Shown here: one piece after another, positions 23,165 to 31,568 of the stretch
Layout of the letters: each line of letters opens with the position of its first letter
Numbering within the stretch: the first letter of the stretch is position 1
Source: Halanaerobium congolense
GTDB taxonomy: Bacteria; Bacillota; Halanaerobiia; Halanaerobiales; Halanaerobiaceae
Assembly (NCBI RefSeq): GCF_004366375.1
Contig: NZ_SOEF01000027.1
Coordinates: 1 to 38,327 of the forward strand
Length of the DNA: 38,327 nucleotides
Direction of reading: 5' to 3'
Translations under genes and position numbers: made by a program
Notes under the pieces: generated by a model
Database searches by the model: none
What the model was told of the DNA's origin: nothing
What the model saw: only the letters and a program-made list of their open reading frames with translations

Positions 23165-25090
23165 TTATATTCCCCAGAATACAGAAATAAAAAATGGAAT
23201 TATGATAGATAACAAAATCAATAATGGGGTGCCGACAACTATAAAATCCTTAAATTTATAGCCACCAGGACCATAGATCATTAAATTAGTCTGGTATCCG
23301 ATTGGACTTAAAAAAGCTGAACTTGAAGCAAAAGTTATTGCCAGAATAAAGGCAAAAGGATTAGCTCCCATTTGCTGGGCTGCTCCTACTGCAACTGGAA
23401 TCATCAGTACTACACTGGCATTATTACTAATTACACTGGTTAAAACTGCAGTGAATAAGTAAAAAAGGCTGAGAATTATCAGTGGTGGAAAGATGTCTGT
23501 TGCCTTCAATAATTGATGTGCTATAAATTTTGCCGTACCAGTCTGTTCGATTGCCACTCCTAAAGGAATTAAACCTGCCAGTAAGAAGAAAACTTCCCAG
23601 TTAATTGCTTCATAAATCTCTCTGGGGTCTACTAAATTTACTGCTACCATAGCCACAACTCCTCCTAAAGTAGCGATGGAAATGGAAATGATGTTTAATG
23701 AAGCTAAGGCAATTACAATTCCAATAATTCCTATACCAAGCCCAATATCTGCAGTATCATAGTCTGCTGTTTCAGAAATATTTTCTTCAACAATGAAATT
23801 TTTATTGTTTTCTAAACGGCCGAAGGTGGATTTTGATACTAAAAGAAGTAATACATCTCCTGCTCTAAGAGTAAAATCTTTTAAATCATTATGTCTTATT
23901 CTTTCTCCATGTCGAACTGCTAATAAACTGGCATTATAGCGTTCAAGAAAATTAACATCTTTAATTGTTTTCCCCTCAACAAATGAATTATCAGAGACAA
24001 TTAATTCTATAACCTTCTGCCCCTGAACAGAATCTTCTAATTGACTCTGACTAATTTGACTATCCGGCAGTAATTCAATTCCTTTAGTTTTTATAAAATC
24101 CAATAAAGTCTCTCTAGTAGCTCTAATTACTAAATGATCACCTGCTCTGATAGTCTTAACATTTAAGGGCTCCATAAACTGTTCATTTTCTCTTGTCATC
24201 TGGATAATATCTAAGTCAGGCTCTATTTCTTTAAAAACCTCACCAATACTTTCACCTAATAAAGGGGAATCTTTTTTTATCTCTACCTCAGTTAAAAATT
24301 CATCCATTTCATAGCCTTTCATTAGGTCTTTGTCTCCATAGCTGATGTGTTCAGGAGTTAAGTAATAGCCGATTGTAATTAAGTATAAAAAGCCAACTAA
24401 AAAAGCTATAATTCCCAATTTAGTAAATTCAAAAACACCAAAAGGATGGTTGATTAATTTTGCCGAAACTTCACTAGCCAAAATATTAGTTGAAGTTCCA
24501 AATAAGGTTATTGTACCCCCGAGCATTGCGGAATAGGAAAGAGGAATTAATAATTTTGAGGGAGAGACCTTTGTCCGTCGAGCCAGATTAATCACCATTG
24601 GAATAAAAGCTGCTACTACAGGTGTGTTATTAATTGCACTGGCAATCACCCCGGTCAGACCAGCAATTGCTCCTACCTGTTTCTTTTTATTATTTCCAGC
24701 AAAACCTTCTATTTTGCTGCCTAAAATTTGCACAGCACCGCTATTTTGAATACCTCTGCTGATTACAAACATAGCCATTACAGTTATGGTCGCATTATTG
24801 CTAAAACCTGATAATGCCTGTTCAGCAGTAACCTCGGTCCAGTTTTTTAAGGTTATCAGAATTACTGGAATTGAAATCGCAATAATCCCCACGGGAAGTG
24901 GTTCCCAGATAAATAAAATTAAAACTAAAACTATTAAAAAACTTACTACAGCAACCTGGCTGTTAAAAACAGGTGCTTCTAAACTTGATTGAGCTGAACT
25001 ATCTGCTGCCTCAACCAGCCCTCCATTAAAAAACACTACTGCAAAAACTAAAAATAATATGATAAATGTTTTTTCCTTATATCCCAGCAA
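23165..25090 (-). CDS. SLC13-family transporter with RCK-C domains, probably for sulfate
   Basis: The start used is the TTG at 25090, seven bases after GGAGGG; a TTG 21 bases earlier overlaps that site. This gives 641 residues. Two halves of membrane helices each carry the family signature: SNNATITVMAMFVIS with INNTPVVAAFIPMV in the first, and ISNNASVVLMIPVA with SSSAFLSPIGYQTN in the second. Between them (about 265-430) lie two cytosolic TrkA-C/RCK-C-like domains, for example ESIGEVFKEIEPDLDIIQMT. SLC13/DASS members of this domain order move sulfate or dicarboxylates, usually with sodium. Its place convergent to cysDNC, and the 37-bp element shared with cysD, favour sulfate. Confidence 0.87.
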   Translation of the reverse strand: MLGYKEKTFIILFLVFAVVFFNGGLVEAADSSAQSSLEAPVFNSQVAVVSFLIVLVLILFIWEPLPVGIIAISIPVILITLKNWTEVTAEQALSGFSNNATITVMAMFVISRGIQNSGAVQILGSKIEGFAGNNKKKQVGAIAGLTGVIASAINNTPVVAAFIPMVINLARRTKVSPSKLLIPLSYSAMLGGTITLFGTSTNILASEVSAKLINHPFGVFEFTKLGIIAFLVGFLYLITIGYYLTPEHISYGDKDLMKGYEMDEFLTEVEIKKDSPLLGESIGEVFKEIEPDLDIIQMTRENEQFMEPLNVKTIRAGDHLVIRATRETLLDFIKTKGIELLPDSQISQSQLEDSVQGQKVIELIVSDNSFVEGKTIKDVNFLERYNASLLAVRHGERIRHNDLKDFTLRAGDVLLLLVSKSTFGRLENNKNFIVEENISETADYDTADIGLGIGIIGIVIALASLNIISISIATLGGVVAMVAVNLVDPREIYEAINWEVFFLLAGLIPLGVAIEQTGTAKFIAHQLLKATDIFPPLIILSLFYLFTAVLTSVISNNASVVLMIPVAVGAAQQMGANPFAFILAITFASSSAFLSPIGYQTNLMIYGPGGYKFKDFIVVGTPLLILLSIIIPFFISVFWGI

Positions 25091-25167
25091 CTTAAATCCC
25101 TCCAGTTTCAAAAGTATATATTGTCTCTCAATATAGTAGAGTTTAGAACGAAAAAATAGTTATTCTT

Positions 25168-25272
25168 TTATTTCTCGACTAAATCAGCCAGGGTAGTATT
25201 TTCTAAAGCCGCATAATCGCGAATTTTTTTGAAGCTAGACAATAAATTTTCATTTCTTAGTGATGTTATCAT
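25168..25272 (-). CDS. Short RHH antitoxin-like remnant
   Basis: A 34-codon frame: MITSLRNENLLSSFKKIRDY, then AALENTTLADLVEK and a stop. It resembles the first part of ribbon-helix-helix (DUF6290/RelB-like) antitoxins, which are usually 70-90 residues. The second half is missing and no toxin gene is near. The ribosome-binding site is weak. It lies in the leader of the SLC13 gene and may be a relic or a short leader peptide. Confidence 0.4.
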   Translation of the reverse strand: MITSLRNENLLSSFKKIRDYAALENTTLADLVEK

Positions 25273-25302
25273 ATTTTTATCATTTATTCAAATTAATCTG
25301 AA

Positions 25303-25339
25303 GTGCAGCTGCCGTTTATAGAACCAATTTTTACCAAAT
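25303..25339 (-). repeat. 37-bp element upstream of the SLC13 gene (copy B)
   Basis: Reverse-complement match to 19826-19862. It lies about 215 bases before the transporter start. Read the other way it could encode VQLPFIEPIFTK, and copy A gives [12 protein letters not shown], with two of the differing codons synonymous. A decayed coding origin is therefore also possible. Confidence 0.65.
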
Positions 25340-25420
25340 AATAATTTAAGCTGTTAAGTCTAAATTTGATTTTTCCGCTGAACAGTAAAAAATTAAGCCC
25401 TTGTTTTCTCTTTTATTTTC

Positions 25421-25449
25421 TTGCTAATTGACTTTCTAAATAATATAAT
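25421..25449 (+). promoter_or_regulatory. Promoter of coiled-coil cassette 4
   Basis: TTGCTA, 17 bases, TATAAT, as in the other family members but without the TAGCAA half of the inverted repeat. The leader TATGGAGACTACGGAGGA is a diverged form of the shared one. Confidence 0.55.
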
Positions 25450-25523
25450 AAACTCAGCAAATAACAAATTTAAATAGATTTTAAAGTTTATGGAGACTAC
25501 GGAGGAAGGAGAGTGAAATCGAG

Positions 25524-25949
25524 GTGGCTGAAGATAAGGTTTTAAACTTAATCCTTTCTAAGATTGAAGATCTGGATTCTAAGTTTGATACTCTAAATTC
25601 GAAATTTGACAAATTAGATAATAAAGTAACTGAACTAGATAATAAAGTTGCAAATTTAGATTCCCGTGTTGATGGACTGGAAGTTAATCTAACTAATTTC
25701 AGAGGAGAATTTAATGATTTTCGAGATGAAACAAATCAAACATTAGCCAGAATCGAAAAGAGGGCTGATGCAACATTTGAACAGGTTGGAGGTTTAAGCG
25801 AATATAGAACAGATAGAGCACCCTATCTTAATATATATTCAGAAGTTGCAGAACTAAGTGAAAAATTCGAAAGCATTATTTATTCACTCACCCACATACT
25901 CCCTCACCTGCTGATAAATTTCTTCGGACCGCTCACTATAGTCCATTGA
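25524..25949 (+). CDS. Heptad-repeat coiled-coil protein, family copy 4, divergent end
   Basis: A 141-residue frame from a GTG codon; GGAGGAAGGAGAG lies upstream, slightly far. The head (MAEDKVLNLILSKIEDLDSK) is followed by heptads such as KFDKLDNKVTELDNKVANLD and a longer charged helix (EFNDFRDETNQTLARIEKRA). The shared C-terminal RLSL-Q element is missing. Instead the frame runs through YRTDRAPYLNIYSEVAEL and then 66 bases into the end of the convergent HD-domain gene, giving a hydrophobic tail. The original 3' end has probably been lost by a rearrangement. Confidence 0.6.
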   Translation: MAEDKVLNLILSKIEDLDSKFDTLNSKFDKLDNKVTELDNKVANLDSRVDGLEVNLTNFRGEFNDFRDETNQTLARIEKRADATFEQVGGLSEYRTDRAPYLNIYSEVAELSEKFESIIYSLTHILPHLLINFFGPLTIVH

Positions 25950-26651
25950 ATCATGAATTACCTCAATATATCCCCGCTCCTTAATAATTTCAATTGTCTC
26001 CTTAAAATTAATGTCATAGATCCAGCCTAACTGCATGACCTTTAAATCATTGATTGTCTCCAGCTTATCATAATTAATTGATTCTTTTCTTAAAATTCTA
26101 TTATAAATTTCATCACTTATTCTGGCTTCAGTCGCAAGCTTGATCACATAATCTTTCTGGCTGTGTTTTTTATAGCGGCTCGTAAAAATATTGAAGATAT
26201 CAAGCTTGTCGGCATCCCGAATCAGCTCTGCAAAAAAGAGTTCCTTTTGATTATTAAAATATTTTTCTTTGAGATCCGGCTTGTTGTGCTGTTCAACCGC
26301 CTTATAAACTATATTTCTGGACTCCCGGTCCAGCTCATTCAGCAGCTGATTTTCTTTAAGGACCTTAACTCCCAATTTTCCGTGATCTTCAGATTTATAA
26401 TCAGAAAATGTTTTGTATTTTTGATACTGTTTAAACCGCCCTATATCATGATAGAGGGCAATTATTTGAGCCAGATATTTTTCTGCTTCAGTCATTTTCA
26501 TTTCTTTAATTATTTCTGACATATCCTGAGCTACCCTTCTGCTGTGCTCTATTTTCAAATTAATATTATTTTGATCCTTTTCTTTTGCCAATTCAAATTG
26601 AGCTGTATATTGATTAAACCATTTATTTAATTTCTGGTATAAATTTTGCAT
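25884..26651 (-). CDS. HD-domain phosphohydrolase
   Basis: A 255-residue protein with an AGGAGGC ribosome-binding site. The metal site of the HD superfamily is visible: H36 (IEHSRRVA), H68-D69 (ALYHDIGRF), further His in AVEQHNK, and D in LIRDADKLDIFNI. Members of this type hydrolyse nucleotides or other phosphate esters; the substrate cannot be told from sequence. It is transcribed alone and convergent with the coiled-coil gene, whose end it overlaps. Confidence 0.85.
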   Translation of the reverse strand: MQNLYQKLNKWFNQYTAQFELAKEKDQNNINLKIEHSRRVAQDMSEIIKEMKMTEAEKYLAQIIALYHDIGRFKQYQKYKTFSDYKSEDHGKLGVKVLKENQLLNELDRESRNIVYKAVEQHNKPDLKEKYFNNQKELFFAELIRDADKLDIFNIFTSRYKKHSQKDYVIKLATEARISDEIYNRILRKESINYDKLETINDLKVMQLGWIYDINFKETIEIIKERGYIEVIHDSMDYSERSEEIYQQVREYVGE

Positions 26652-26795
26652 TCTAAAAGCCTCCTCTCAGCTTTGAATTCTATTATAGTTTAAAATCAGC
26701 CTCATGTAAATGAACAGTTTAACATTTAAAACTTTGTGGTTAATAAAAATGGACAGTAAAATTATCATAAAAATATCTAAAAAGGACTGATTACA

Positions 26796-26867
26796 GTGAT
26801 TTTTGATATGGATAGATTAATGTTTGATACAGAAAGGCTGTCTAAAGAGCTCTGGCAGAAGCTGTAG
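26796..26867 (+). pseudogene. N-terminal fragment of a HAD hydrolase
   Basis: From a GTG: VIFDMDRLMFDTERLSKELW, then a stop. This is the first motif of beta-phosphoglucomutase-like HAD enzymes, normally D-M-D-G-L-M-F-D-T-E; here G is R. After about 20 residues the DNA passes into the solute-binding protein remnant in another frame. Confidence 0.75.
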
Positions 26868-28093
26868 TTTTTGATATTGAACGCCAGTTAGATTCAGACC
26901 ACCCTTATTATCTTGAGGGTTCTTATCCTTATGCTGGTTTTTCACTGGGTATGATAGAAGAGGTAACAGCAGTTGATGAATATACAGTAAAATTTATTCT
27001 TGAAAATCCATATGCTCCTTTTATTAAAAATTTAGCAATGTTTGCAACAATGATTGTCAGTCCAGAAGCGGTTAAAGAGTATGGAGAAGATATCTTTAAA
27101 AATCCAGTTGGAACAGGAGCCTTTAAGTTTGTTGAGTGGGTTAGAGATGATCATATTACTGTAGAGGCAAATGATGACTACTGGGATGGTCGTCCTTATC
27201 TGGATGAACTGATCTTTACAGTTATTCCAAATAATCAGACCCGCCTTTTAGAATTAGAAAATGGCAATATTCATCTGATGGAAGGTTTAAATCCAACTGA
27301 TATAAAAAGAGTAAGAGAAAATGAAGAGCTTGAATTATTAGAAGCCCCAGGTTTGAACATTGGTTATATTGCCCTCCATAATGAAAAAGAACCATTTGAT
27401 AATAAGCAGGTGCGGAAAGCAATGAATTATGCTATCAATAAAGAAGAAATCGCTGAATATTTGATGGGAGGACAGGCAACTGTTGCTAAAGGACCGCTGC
27501 CTCCAACAATCTGGTCTTATGATGATTCTCTTGAGGGCTATCCGTATGATCCAGATGAAGCAAAAAGACTGCTTGCAGAAGCAGGTTATGAAGATGGTTT
27601 TGAATTTACTCTCAGAACTTATTCTGCTCCCAGATCATATAATCCAGTTGGAGCCAGACTGGCAACTGCAGTTCAGCAGTATCTACGCCAGGTTGGAATC
27701 AAAGCAAATATTGAGCAGTTAGAATGGGGTACCTATATTGAAGAGGGTAAAGCCGGTAAGCATACAGCTGCCTTTTTTGGCTGGATTGCAGACAATGGTG
27801 ACCCGGATAACTTCTTAAATGTATTCTTTAATTCTGCAAATCGCGGTTCAACCAACCGTGCTTTTTATGTTAACGAAAAGGTAGATCAATTATTAGAAGC
27901 AGCACAGCAGATTACAGATAAAGCTAAAAGAGAAGAAATATATCAAGAAGTGCAGCAGATAATTGTTGACGATGCACCATTTGTATTTTTAAATCATATG
28001 AAAATGCAGATACCTATCAGAAAAAATGTAGAAAATTATGTACTTTATCCAACTAATAATAAGTATTTCCATAAAGTCTGGTTGGCGCAATAA
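26855..28093 (+). pseudogene. Family 5 (oligopeptide/nickel) solute-binding protein without N-terminus
   Basis: An open frame of 412 codons from AEAVVFDIERQLDSD to the end. It has the SBP_bac_5 core: TAVDEYTVKFILENPYAPFI, NPVGTGAFKFVEWVRDDHIT, YWDGRPYLDELIFTVIPNNQ, DNKQVRKAMNYAINKEEIAE, and ARLATAVQQYLRQVGIKANI. Full proteins have about 520 residues, so roughly 100 are missing with the signal peptide. A methionine at 26951 gives 380 residues but cannot restore export. The junction with the HAD fragment is at about 26855-26865. Permease genes follow. Confidence 0.85.
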
Positions 28094-28099
28094 TTAATC

Positions 28100-28138
28100 T
28101 AGGTGGGGGTAGTCTGATACTGCCCCTATCAATTTTTT
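28100..28138 (+). terminator. Intercistronic hairpin with T-run (partial terminator)
   Basis: GGGGTAGT pairs with ACTGCCCC (one G-U) across CTGAT, followed by AATTTTTT. Placed between the binding-protein and permease genes, such a hairpin lowers downstream expression. Confidence 0.65.
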
Positions 28139-28150
28139 GGGGTGAGAAAA

Positions 28151-29155
28151 ATGTTTAATTATATTTTAAGAAGATTATTACTTTTGATTCCACTATTACT
28201 GGCAATTTCAGTTGTGGTTTTTTTTATGATTCATTTAATTCCAGGAGATCCCGTCCAGATTATGCTTGGTGATAAGGGAACTGCAGAAGATGCTGCCCGT
28301 TTAAGGTCAGAACTTGGTTTTGATGAGCCGCTGTATATTCAGTATTTTAAATTTTTAACAAATTTAGTTCAGGGGGATTTGGGAAGATCGATTAGAAATA
28401 GGAACCCTGTCATCAACGAGATTAAAGCTGCATTTCCAGCTACAATAGAGCTGACAGTTTTAAGTATGGTTTTTGCCAGCATTATTGGGATTGCGGCTGG
28501 AATAGTTTCGGCAATTAAGCAGTATTCTATTGTTGATAATCTAACTATGGTTGGAGCCTTACTTGGGATTTCAATGCCTGTGTTCTGGGTAGGAATGATG
28601 CTGATGCTGATTTTTGGTGCCCGACTTGGCTGGCTGCCTATTTCAGGGCGGATATCCAGAGTTACCAATCTGGAAGTTATAACTAATTTTTACCTTTTAG
28701 ACAGTATACTGACTCAAAATTGGGCTGCTCTAAGAAGTACCTTTTCTCATCTAATTTTACCAGCAATTACCCTGGCTACTATTCCAGTGGCCATGATTGC
28801 CAGGATGTCCAGATCTACAACTTTAGAAGTTTTAAATCAGGATTATATTCGTACAGCCAGAGCCAAAGGCTTACCCGAAAAAGTTGTTATTTTAAAACAT
28901 GTGCTTAAAAACTCCCTCATACCAGTGGTTACCATAATCGGACTGCAGTTTGGAAGTTTTTTGGGAGGTGCTGTTTTAACAGAAACAGTATTTGCCAGAG
29001 CAGGAGTGGGAAGGCTTTTGATTAATGGAATTTTGGGCAGAGATTTTCCTGTAATTCAGGGAGCTGTAATTTTTATTGCTTCATTTTTTATCTTTATCAA
29101 CTTAGTGGTCGATATACTTTATTCATATCTTGATCCCAGAATTCATTATTCTTAA
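28151..29155 (+). CDS. DppB/OppB-type ABC transporter permease
   Basis: A 334-residue membrane protein. The ATG at 28151 is used, since GGGGTGAG is its ribosome-binding site; a GTG nine bases earlier lies inside that site. Six transmembrane helices; N-terminal MFNYILRRLLLLIPLLLAIS, then VFFMIHLIPGDPVQIMLG, both typical of DppB. The EAA loop that docks the ATPase is DYIRTARAKGLPEKVVILKH. It pairs with the next permease to import peptides or related substrates. No ATPase genes follow, and the binding protein is broken, so the transporter may not work. Confidence 0.9.
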   Translation: MFNYILRRLLLLIPLLLAISVVVFFMIHLIPGDPVQIMLGDKGTAEDAARLRSELGFDEPLYIQYFKFLTNLVQGDLGRSIRNRNPVINEIKAAFPATIELTVLSMVFASIIGIAAGIVSAIKQYSIVDNLTMVGALLGISMPVFWVGMMLMLIFGARLGWLPISGRISRVTNLEVITNFYLLDSILTQNWAALRSTFSHLILPAITLATIPVAMIARMSRSTTLEVLNQDYIRTARAKGLPEKVVILKHVLKNSLIPVVTIIGLQFGSFLGGAVLTETVFARAGVGRLLINGILGRDFPVIQGAVIFIASFFIFINLVVDILYSYLDPRIHYS

Positions 29156-29171
29156 ACTGGAGGTGTAAATC

Positions 29172-30056
29172 TTGGCGAAATTAACAGGAATTACTGAAGA
29201 AAAAACTATAAAAAGTCAGAGCTTATGGACTATTTCTTTTAGAAGAATGCGTAATAATAGAACTGCAATTGCCGGTATTATTATCCTCTTTATATTTGCA
29301 GTAATAGCTATTTTTGCGCCTCTAATTGCTCCCTATGATCCACTGGAACAAAATTTTATCAAATCTTTTAGGCCGCCTTCCTGGGATAATTTTTTAGGTA
29401 CAGATGAATTTGGCAGAGATGTTTTTAGCAGAATTATTTATGGGGCCAGGATTTCCCTGCAGATTGGCTTTGTTTCAGTTTTTATTTCTTTAATTTTAGG
29501 AGTCAGTCTGGGACTGATTGCCGGTTATTACGGTGGCTGGTTGGATATGCTGATTATGAGAATTATGGATCTGATGCTTTCTTTTCCTTATATTTTGCTG
29601 GCCCTTGTAATTATGTCTATTTTAGGACCAGGTATTTTTAATGCAATGATTGCAATTGGTATAGTTTATGTTCCCCAGTATGCTCGAGTTGTCCGCAGTT
29701 CAGTTTTATCAGTTAAGAAAAAAGAATATGTGATGGCAGCTCAGGCTCTGGGGGCCAGTGATCTGAGAATTATTTTAAAACATGTACTTTTAAATTCAAT
29801 GGCTCCAATTATTATTCAGACTACTTTAAGTATTGGTCGGGCAATTATTAATGCAGCTGGTTTAAGTTTTTTGGGGCTGGGAGCTCAGCCGCCAACACCA
29901 GAATGGGGAGCAATGCTCAGCAACGGTCAGGATTTTTTACGAAATGCACCCTGGATTGCTACCTTTCCGGGAATAGCAATTGCACTTTTAGTGCTGGGCT
30001 TTAACCTGGTTGGTGATGGTTTCAGAGATGCCTTTGATCCGAGACTGCATAAATGA
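29172..30056 (+). CDS. DppC/OppC-type ABC transporter permease
   Basis: A 294-residue membrane protein starting at a TTG with GGAGGTG before it, 16 bases after the DppB-like gene. The N-terminal OppC domain reads SFRRMRNNRTAIAGIIILFI, then DEFGRDVFSRIIYGARISLQ. The EAA loop is EYVMAAQALGASDLRIILKH, and the end PEWGAMLSNGQDFLRNAPWI with FNLVGDGFRDAFDPRLHK is classical. It forms a heterodimer with the upstream permease. It is the last gene of the operon. Confidence 0.9.
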   Translation: MAKLTGITEEKTIKSQSLWTISFRRMRNNRTAIAGIIILFIFAVIAIFAPLIAPYDPLEQNFIKSFRPPSWDNFLGTDEFGRDVFSRIIYGARISLQIGFVSVFISLILGVSLGLIAGYYGGWLDMLIMRIMDLMLSFPYILLALVIMSILGPGIFNAMIAIGIVYVPQYARVVRSSVLSVKKKEYVMAAQALGASDLRIILKHVLLNSMAPIIIQTTLSIGRAIINAAGLSFLGLGAQPPTPEWGAMLSNGQDFLRNAPWIATFPGIAIALLVLGFNLVGDGFRDAFDPRLHK

Positions 30057-30097
30057 TAGTTTTAACCGTAAAAGACAGCTAAATATTTAAGACTAAA

Positions 30098-30129
30098 GTA
30101 GTTTCCTAATAGAGGAGCTGCTTTTTTTC
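30098..30129 (+). terminator. Possible terminator after the permease genes
   Basis: GTAGTTTCCT can pair, with wobbles, with AGAGGAGCTGC, followed by seven T. Confidence 0.45.
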
Positions 30130-30238
30130 TTATCTTAAAATCCATGTTATAATAAAATAAAGATAAAAAATTTAACAGGAGTTGAATTTATATGCAGATC
30201 TTATTAATAGTAGTCGATAATTTAAACACAGGCAAAAA

Positions 30239-31547
30239 GTAAAATTTAAACCAGCAGGCTGGAGGGCAATTATTGCTGAAGATTTCACATTCTACAATGT
30301 TAAGCTGGTTGGGAAGGCAATGGCCCGCTATATTAAAGAAAATGATTATCAGCAAAAGGTAGTTGTCAGGCATGAATTCCGTTTTTTATCAGACCGCTTT
30401 TCGCGAGCACTTTCGGAGAGTTTGGTAGAAGAGGGACTTGAAGTAATGTTTATGGAAGAAGCTGCTCCAACTCCAATGGTGATGCTGGCAGTTGAGGAAA
30501 ATAATTTAAACTTAGGGGCTTTGATTACAGCTTCTTATAACTCAGCTGATTAAAGCCGGTAAAATAACATATCATAATAATAAAAATCAGTATATAGATT
30601 AACTGCTGAACATCATAGATGAAGAATTGATTCAATCTAAAAATTTTCGCATTCTTTTTAACCCAATGTATGGAGTAGCTAAGGATATTATGATGATGTG
30701 TCTGGCCTCACTCCGCTGTTATGTAGATACAATGAATGCCTACCGGGATACAATGTTCGGCCTGGATATTCCTTCTCCAAATAGGGAACAACTGGGAGAT
30801 ATGGAGGTCCGCATCGAAAAGGGGAAATATGATTTTGGCTTGGCTACTGATGGAGATTCAGATCGGATGGCCCTGATCGATGAGGCAGGTAAATTTGTCG
30901 ATTATAACGATGTTTTAAAGCTTTTATACTATTATTTAAAAGAATACAGAGAGGAAAGCGGAGGGATAGTTCGCAATCTAGCGACAACTCATATTTTAGA
31001 TAAAATGGCTGAGTATTACGGAGAAGAAGCCTATGAGGTTCCTGTCGGCTTTAAAAATATTTCGCAGAAAATGCAGGAGCACGATCTGCTCTTAGGTGGA
31101 GAAAGCAGTGGCGGCCTAAAAATTAGAGGTCATGTCAATGGTAAAGATGGTATCCTGGCTTCCCTGCTTGCTGTAGAAATGATGGCCCGAACCGGCAAAA
31201 AAATTGGCGAAATTTTAGCTGAGATTGACCAGAAGTTTGGCTATCTCTATTTTTCTTATTCAAATTTTAATTACGATCCTTCTCAGAGAAAAAGGCTGGA
31301 GGACTTGCTTTTTGAGGAAGAATATCAGCCTGATCTAAGTCAGCTGGTTGCTGAAGATTTGATTTCAGATAAAAAGTTGGAAAAAGTAAGCTATTTAGAT
31401 GGGGTTAAGTACTACTATGTTGATCAGAGCTGGATTTCAATTCGCTTTTCAGGAACCGAACCCCTGCTTAGAATTTATATGGAAATGAAAAATGAAGCAG
31501 AAGTCAAAGAAATCCTGAATTTTCTCAAAGCTGATCTCAAGATATAA
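30239..31547 (+). pseudogene. Broken phosphoglucomutase/phosphomannomutase
   Basis: Two pieces in different frames. The first (30239-30553) starts without an ATG at VKFKPAGWRAIIAEDFTF and ends at ITASYNSAD and a stop; the phosphoserine motif T-A-S-H-N-P has become T-A-S-Y-N-S. The second (30627-31547) begins at IQSKNFRILFNPMYGVAKDI and keeps the metal loop ATDGDSDRMA, the sugar loop GGESSGGLKI and the phosphate loop RFSGTEPLLRIYME. About 25 residues between them are degraded. The enzyme would have converted hexose-6-phosphate to hexose-1-phosphate. The following nucleotidyltransferase is intact. Confidence 0.85.
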
Positions 31548-31568
31548 TCTTAGTTGGAGGTTGAAAAG

